35,752 bases of DNA from Thiothrix sp. (GTDB taxonomy: Bacteria > Pseudomonadota > Gammaproteobacteria > Thiotrichales > Thiotrichaceae), in the NCBI GenBank assembly GCA_020442915.1, contig JAGRJD010000002.1:1-35752 (forward strand), in the 5' to 3' direction. This document shows, piece by piece, positions 33,371-35,752 of this stretch (positions are counted from its first letter, which is position 1; each line of letters starts with the position of its first letter). The notes beneath the pieces are model-generated. The model did not search any database. It was not told the origin of the DNA and saw only the letters and a program-made list of their open reading frames with translations. Position numbers and translations under genes: made by a program.

Positions 33371-35752
33371 TCATGACTGCCGGCTCAGCTGCCTGAGCAT
33401 TTCCTCCCGCTGTTTCAGGGCTTTTTCACGGGTTGCCAGTTGCAGCTTGAGCTGGGCAATCATCTGGTCCTTGAGCTGGATCACCTTGTCCTTCTGACCC
33501 AGACTTTGCAGCTGGTTGCGCTGGGTTTCCTCCAGCTGGCGCACGTGGTCAAGCTGCTCGGACAGCTTCTGAATTTCCGTAATCACTACCGCTTCACCAC
33601 TTTCTTTGTCACTGTCCTGAGCCGGCAGCATGTCCAGCCGTCCGCTCAGGACTTTCAACTGTTCCCGAATGGCCACCAGGCTTTCTTCGTGGCTGTTGCC
33701 TGTCATATTTTGCTGGCGTTGTCCGAGCTGGTGCAGTTGTTCCAGTATGGCCTGCAGGGCTTCCGGTTGCTGATGGCTCCGGAGGCTGTCGAGCCCGGCC
33801 TGCAGTTCCCGGATCGGCTGCTGCAGGGCTTCAAGGCCGGCATCCTGTCGGGCCTGTGACTCCCGGTCAGCGGGTTGGTCCAGATGCTGCAGTGCGTCCT
33901 GCAGCTGCTGCGCCAGCAGGCTGCTTTGCTGCTGTGCCTCAGTGCGCAGGCTGTCCTGACGCTGGAAGAAGGTATCAATGGCCGCCATTTTGGTATCAAT
34001 GATGCCGGTCTGCTGCTGGGTGCCGGCTTCCACCATTTTGGAAACCAGCTTGAACTGGCGCTGCAGGTCACTGCTCTGCTGCTGCAGGTCGGTTTTGAGT
34101 TTTTCCAGCTGATTCTGTACCAGATCCGTGCTGCTCTGGCTTTGCTGCTGATGGTGGGCCAGTGTCTGCCGGTTTTCGGTCTGCAGTTTTTCAGTCCAGT
34201 AGGCCTGCTGTTTTTCCTGCTCAATGCGCAGCATGTCCAGAGTCTGGTCGAGCTGGCTTTTCAGGTAGGTCTCATGGTTGGCGAGACTGTTTTCCAGCTG
34301 CTCCTGATGGGTGCGGGTCAGGCTCTGGTACTCCTCAAAGCGTGCCTGCTGCTTCTCCTGCTCGGTCAGGGTCAGGGACTGCAGCTGTTCCAGCTGCCGC
34401 CGGCCCGCCAGCTCACGCTCGGTCTGGGTCTGTTCGCGCTCGGTCAAAGCCAGCTCACGTTCGGCCATGGCCTGCTCGCGCTCACCCAGGCCATTGTCAC
34501 GCAGAACCAGTCGGGTCTCCTGCTCCTGCTGCTGGCTGTCGCGCTGGTTCTGCAGGGTATCGCGCTGGTTGAGCTGCTGCTCGCGTTCCAGCAGGGTTTT
34601 TTCCTGCAGTTGCTGCTGCTCATGCTGCTCCAGCAGCTGATTTTCCTTCCGCTCCAGCATGTCTCCCCGGGTCTGGTGCCGTTTTTCCTGCTCCTGGAAC
34701 AGTTCCAGCTGCCGTTGTAACTGCCTGTCCCTGTCCGTCAGCAACTGGTCTTTCTGCAACAGCTGCTGCTGCAGGCTCTGGGTCAGCGACTGGTTTTCCT
34801 GCAGCTGGCTCTGTAATTTGCTGCGGGCATCATTGTGCTGTTCAATCAGGGTCTGCTGGTCCAGCAGCTGGCCACTCAGGGCATCCAGCGCCATCTGGAC
34901 CTGACTGAAACGCTCATCCCGCTCCGCCACTTCGCGGTCACGCTCCTGCAGCTGCCGGAACTGGGCACTGATCTGTTCGTCACGCCGTTGCAGTTGCTGC
35001 TCACGGGCCTGGGTGGCTTCGTCATGGGTCTGGAGCCGGGTATCCTTTTCACGCAGCAGTTCATCACGCTGTTGCAGCAGCTGTTCATACTGCAGGGTCT
35101 GACGTTCCTTTTCCTGCAGGATGCGGGTCTGTTCAGCCAGTTGCTCGTTGCGGGTGCTGATCAGGTCGATCTTGCGGTTCAGCTGTTCGTCATGGCGGGC
35201 GATCAGTGTATCCTTTTCCTGCAGCAGTTCATCACGCTGACCGGCCAGCGCCTCCAGTTCGGCAATGCGTCTGTCCCGCTGCTGCAACTGTTCGTCACGG
35301 GCCTGCAGCTGTTCGTCCTTTTCACCGAGCAGCTGATTGCGGGTGGCCAACTGCTGTTCGTGTTCCTGGGTGTTTTTCTGCTGTTCATTCACCCACTGGT
35401 TCAGTTCCCGCAACTGGCGCTCACATTCCTGCAGGGATTCGTCCCGGCGGGCCAGCTGTTTGTCGCGGTTCTCCAGTTCGCGGTCGCGCTTTTCCAGATG
35501 CCGGTCCTTTTCCTCCAGCATGCGTTCTTTCTGTCTGGTCTGCTCTTCGCGTTCACGCAGGGTTTTTTCATAAACCGTTGCCTGCTTCTCCTGTTCATGC
35601 AGGCGCTTTTCCAGGGTGCGGATCAGCTGGTCGCGTTCACGGATGGTCTGTTCCCGTTCCTCGATGACCTGATCCCGGTCTTTGAGGCGCAGGTCATGAT
35701 TTTCCATGCGCGCATGAAATTCATGCTCGTAATTCTGGGCTTTCTGGAGCAG
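33371..35752 (-). CDS. Very long coiled-coil protein, Gln/Glu/Arg-rich (N-terminus outside the window)
   Basis: At least 793 residues are encoded. An ATG at 35707 could open a 778-residue protein, but the frame stays open for 15 more codons (LLQKAQNYEHEFHAR) to the window edge and no ribosome site precedes that ATG, so the gene very likely starts beyond it. From about residue 5 to 400 of the ATG-based numbering the sequence is a near-perfect 7-residue repeat of the type xxLxxRD (for example RELENRDKQLARRDESL). It is followed by Gln-rich helical segments (400-600) and a less regular C-terminal third. There is no membrane segment, signal peptide or enzyme motif. I expect a rod roughly 100 nm long if continuous. 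A structural, scaffold or SMC-like role is possible but unproven. It is convergent with hrcA. Confidence 0.82.
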   Translation of the reverse strand: MLQKAQNYEHEFHARMENHDLRLKDRDQVIEEREQTIRERDQLIRTLEKRLHEQEKQATVYEKTLREREEQTRQKERMLEEKDRHLEKRDRELENRDKQLARRDESLQECERQLRELNQWVNEQQKNTQEHEQQLATRNQLLGEKDEQLQARDEQLQQRDRRIAELEALAGQRDELLQEKDTLIARHDEQLNRKIDLISTRNEQLAEQTRILQEKERQTLQYEQLLQQRDELLREKDTRLQTHDEATQAREQQLQRRDEQISAQFRQLQERDREVAERDERFSQVQMALDALSGQLLDQQTLIEQHNDARSKLQSQLQENQSLTQSLQQQLLQKDQLLTDRDRQLQRQLELFQEQEKRHQTRGDMLERKENQLLEQHEQQQLQEKTLLEREQQLNQRDTLQNQRDSQQQEQETRLVLRDNGLGEREQAMAERELALTEREQTQTERELAGRRQLEQLQSLTLTEQEKQQARFEEYQSLTRTHQEQLENSLANHETYLKSQLDQTLDMLRIEQEKQQAYWTEKLQTENRQTLAHHQQQSQSSTDLVQNQLEKLKTDLQQQSSDLQRQFKLVSKMVEAGTQQQTGIIDTKMAAIDTFFQRQDSLRTEAQQQSSLLAQQLQDALQHLDQPADRESQARQDAGLEALQQPIRELQAGLDSLRSHQQPEALQAILEQLHQLGQRQQNMTGNSHEESLVAIREQLKVLSGRLDMLPAQDSDKESGEAVVITEIQKLSEQLDHVRQLEETQRNQLQSLGQKDKVIQLKDQMIAQLKLQLATREKALKQREEMLRQLSRQS

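Noticed and set aside
33875..34720. A 281-codon plus-strand frame, extremely Leu-rich, over the coiled-coil gene
   Set aside because: Leu and Gln runs arise from reading the CAG/CTG-rich coiled-coil repeat backwards; the sense frame is a coherent heptad protein.

Overview
The window is chromosomal DNA from a gammaproteobacterium, moderately GC-rich and almost fully coding. The evidence is gene content plus order. The end of the division cluster (ftsQ-ftsA-ftsZ-lpxC) leads into dciA/M23 peptidase/secA. ffh is divergent from ypjD-yfjD, as in Escherichia coli. The rpsP-rimM-trmD-rplS operon is intact, mpl-ubiX are adjacent, and nadK-recN are divergent from hrcA. I cannot name a genus from sequence alone. 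I saw no tRNA, rRNA, CRISPR array, insertion sequence or phage gene.

Layout. Positions 1-4007 hold ftsQ (5' end cut off by the window), ftsA, ftsZ and lpxC, for septum assembly and lipid A synthesis. dciA converges on lpxC and overlaps it. Next come a membrane-anchored M23 endopeptidase gene, secA, argJ and a MutT-type nudix gene (4522-10061). On the minus strand, 10116-15194 encodes a DEAD-box-like protein whose catalytic motifs are eroded, then the tightly packed ypjD-yfjD-radA unit. ffh follows on the plus strand.

Between ffh and rpsP (16680-21660) lies a block of about 5 kb encoding exported proteins that I would not expect there. It holds three small lipoprotein genes, a secreted protein resembling an NlpC/P60-type cysteine peptidase, and a DUF1287 protein of the same broad fold class. 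The three lipoproteins begin their mature form with the same residues (CSQQ) and end in the same ungapped 26-residue tail. Two of them also carry a His/Cys-rich unit of 30 residues, once in the first and twice in the second. I consider this the most novel part of the window: a probable envelope system of unknown function.

After the ribosomal operon come a membrane PAS-GGDEF-EAL protein (GGDEF half probably inactive, EAL half intact), mpl, ubiX, a thioredoxin, a small polytopic membrane protein, a small secreted protein, recN and nadK (minus strand), and hrcA (plus strand). The window ends in a minus-strand gene for a very long Gln/Glu/Arg-rich coiled-coil protein, whose reading frame runs off the right edge.

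Functionally the window combines division (FtsQAZ), envelope building and recycling (LpxC, M23, Mpl, the lipoprotein block), protein export (SecA, Ffh), translation (S16, RimM, TrmD, L19), DNA replication and repair (DciA, RadA, RecN) and metabolism (ArgJ, NadK, UbiX).
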